A DNA stretch of 6,937 bases from Cloacimonetes bacterium UBA3900. GTDB lineage: Bacteria > Cloacimonadota > Cloacimonadia > Cloacimonadales > Cloacimonadaceae. Under the pieces are notes generated by a model that was not told the origin of the DNA, ran no database searches, and saw only the letters and a program-made list of their open reading frames with translations. The translations under genes were made by a program, and so were the position numbers. Location: NCBI GenBank assembly GCA_002391675.1, contig DGFM01000027.1, forward strand, positions 25,093 to 32,029, given 5' to 3'. Of the stretch, positions 5,873 to 6,937 are shown one piece after another; positions within the stretch are counted from its first letter, which is position 1; each line of letters begins with the position of its first letter.

Positions 5873-6451
5873 ATGAATCGAATCGCTATTCGTGCGCAAG
5901 CCAGAGAGTTGCTTGCCGGCAGGTGGAACATATTTGCCCTCATCTGGTTTGTCTACGTTCTTATTGAGGGTGCTGCCGCTTCTTTGCCTGGGAGCAGCCT
6001 TCTCATTATGGGGCCTTTTGCCCTGGGGCTCACCATCATATCGCTGCGGGTGGTTCGCCGGGAAGGCATCAACGTGGAGATGCTTTTTGAGGGTTTCAGA
6101 GATTTTGCCCGGAGCCTGGTGGCCAGTTTGTTGATAATGCTCTTTGTGGCTCTCTGGTCTTTGCTCCTGATCATTCCCGGCATCATCGCTGCGCTCTCTT
6201 ATTCCATGACCTTTTACATCCTGGCGGATAATCCCGATCTTACGGCAAGTGAAGCCATTACCAAGAGTAAAATCATGATGTTCGGCCACAAGACGGAGCT
6301 TTTTTGGCTCTATCTCTCCTTCATTGGTTGGGCAATTTTGTGCCTTCTCACCGCCGGGATAGGCTTCTTTTGGCTCTTGCCCTATATCTACACATCTACT
6401 GCCATCTTTTACGAGAACATCAAAGAAGAGGCCGAGATTATCATCCCCTAA
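5873..6451 (+). CDS. DUF975-like integral membrane protein
   Basis: This 192-residue protein sits in the inner membrane. Hydrophobic segments lie at about 19-36, 42-60, 81-110 and 143-175; the last two are long enough for one or two spans each. There is no cleavable signal peptide. The pattern of ASEAITKSKIMMFGHKTELFWL, LSFIGWAIL, LTAGIGFFWLLPY and TSTAIFYENI is that of the DUF975 family (PF06161), which is widespread and has no established biochemical role. The N-terminus (MNRIAIRAQARELLAGRW) and acidic tail also fit. The length is near the lower end of what I expect for the family. AGGAG at 5861-5865 lies 7 nt before the ATG. The gene appears to have its own promoter, and no partner gene is close enough to suggest an operon. 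The alternative is a related DUF4013- or glycerophosphodiester-phosphodiesterase-type membrane domain. The membrane location is firm and the family call is from recognised motifs only. Confidence 0.8.
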   Translation: MNRIAIRAQARELLAGRWNIFALIWFVYVLIEGAAASLPGSSLLIMGPFALGLTIISLRVVRREGINVEMLFEGFRDFARSLVASLLIMLFVALWSLLLIIPGIIAALSYSMTFYILADNPDLTASEAITKSKIMMFGHKTELFWLYLSFIGWAILCLLTAGIGFFWLLPYIYTSTAIFYENIKEEAEIIIP

Positions 6452-6479
6452 GCCGGATAAGTTTTAAAGCATTTGGAAT

Positions 6480-6497
6480 GCTCTGCCAATTCAGAGC
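6480..6497 (+). other. Hairpin after the DUF975-like gene
   Basis: GCTCTG (6480-6485) and CAGAGC (6492-6497) form a perfect 6-bp stem with a 6-nt loop, 28 bp past the stop. No T-tract follows, so it may only protect the 3' end of the mRNA. The rest of 6452-6601 holds a second imperfect stem (AGCGG to CCGCT, about 6520-6543) and a TTGACA at 6557-6562. Confidence 0.35.
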
Positions 6498-6601
6498 TAA
6501 GCTATTGTATTGAAGCAGTTAGCGGCTTCGGGATTTGCCCGCTATAAAAAAAGGTGTTGACAAAATCTGCCGCTGCAAAGACCTTGTCCTCACCAATGCG
6601 T

Positions 6602-6676
6602 TCCGGAATAGCTCAGCGGTAGAGCGGGTGGCTGTTAACCACTAGGCCGGGGGTTCAAATCCCTCTTCCGGAGCCA
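6602..6676 (+). tRNA. tRNA-Asn (anticodon GTT), CCA encoded
   Basis: The cloverleaf is complete. Acceptor TCCGGAA (6602-6608) pairs with TTCCGGA (6666-6672); G6673 is the discriminator and CCA is encoded at 6674-6676. The D arm is GCTC/GAGC with a short AGCGGTA loop. Anticodon stem GGTGG/CCACT has one G-U pair, and its loop CTGTTAA carries GTT at 6634-6636, which reads AAC and AAU. The T arm is GGGGG-TTCAAAT-CCCTC with one G-U pair. A run of six T follows directly, and a strong terminator lies 26 bp further. A TTGACA lies 40 nt upstream of the 5' end, without an obvious -10. Confidence 0.97.
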
Positions 6677-6702
6677 TTTTTTGCTCACAAGTCTTCTATG
6701 AT

Positions 6703-6738
6703 AAACAAGCCTGGCAGATAAAGCCGGGCTTGTTTTTT
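6703..6738 (+). terminator. Strong intrinsic terminator after tRNA-Asn
   Basis: ACAAGCCTGGC (6705-6715) pairs with GCCGGGCTTGT (6723-6733) over 11 bp with one G-U pair. A-T pairs at the base extend the stem by two more. The loop AGATAAA has 7 nt and the T-tract runs 6733-6738. Confidence 0.92.
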
Positions 6739-6740
6739 AT

Positions 6741-6937
6741 GGGCTCATGTTCAATTAGAGTGGGTGGGTGTGACGGGACAAGATCGCAGTTGCCGTTTAT
6801 TGATAGAAAAAACCTCCCCTTAAGGGCCGGAAATTGTTTTCAAAAAACCAATACTCACATCAACCTTTGACTTTTGACCCTGCTTTTCCCACCCTCGGAT
6901 CTCCTCGGCGCTCAAATGCGTAACTCTTGGGTTTTCT
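6741..6937. other. Right-end interval without a recognisable gene
   Basis: No convincing coding frame is seen on either strand; the frames are short and broken by stops. The only small structures are the palindrome CCCTTAAGGG (6817-6826) and a short direct repeat, TTTGACT/TTTGACC, near 6866-6879. The interval could be the upstream region of a gene outside the window. Confidence 0.55.

Noticed and set aside
5655..5876. Plus-strand 73-codon frame between the secreted-protein gene and the DUF975-like gene
   Set aside because: It runs through the terminator hairpin and the candidate promoter, has no ribosome binding site and no protein-like composition.
6520..6551. Stem AGCGG to CCGCT followed by an A-run, considered as a terminator
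   Set aside because: The stem is imperfect, and neither strand has a T-tract on the correct side.
6602..6676. tRNA gene as an integration site for a mobile element
   Set aside because: No integrase gene and no repeat of the tRNA 3' end are visible in the downstream 260 bp, and a strong terminator follows closely.

Overview
The window looks like a chromosomal segment from a Gram-negative bacterium of the FCB superphylum. The best fit I can argue is a Cloacimonadota (WWE1)-like lineage, but this is inference. The main clue is the secreted protein at 4018-5637. It ends in a NYPNPFNP-type C-terminal module, as in type IX secretion (T9SS) cargo, and carries choice-of-anchor/cleaved-adhesin-like and carboxypeptidase-regulatory-like domains. 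That architecture is common in Cloacimonadota, Fibrobacterota and related candidate phyla. Base composition is moderate and gaps between genes are generous. I see no phage, integrase, transposase or CRISPR signal.

Layout from left to right. Positions 1-1648 (minus strand) hold the first 549 codons of clpB, the disaggregase ATPase, which runs off the left edge. The 206-bp divergent gap 1649-1854 holds a near-consensus CIRCE operator (HrcA binding site) at 1725-1751. Positions 1855-3531 hold ettA, an ABC-F translation factor. Positions 3532-4017 are a 486-bp non-coding stretch with two diverged copies of a composite repeat (small hairpin, GTGAGTW heptamers, GCGCAAG tail), a separate 9-10 bp direct repeat, and two hairpins just before the next gene. 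Positions 4018-5637 encode the secreted multidomain protein, followed by a terminator at 5761-5790. Positions 5873-6451 encode a DUF975-like membrane protein. A tRNA-Asn(GTT) lies at 6602-6676 with a strong terminator at 6703-6738. The last 200 bp show no gene.

The genes do not form one pathway. clpB and ettA are both proteostasis or translation-stress genes transcribed divergently across a heat-shock operator, and the CIRCE site makes HrcA control of clpB the clearest regulatory statement here. The secreted protein, the membrane protein and the tRNA appear to be separate transcription units. I did not find a convincing new multi-gene system. The items most worth checking are the CIRCE site in the divergent gap, the composite repeat with a base-pair-preserving change in its hairpin, and the perfect inverted repeat in front of the secreted-protein gene.
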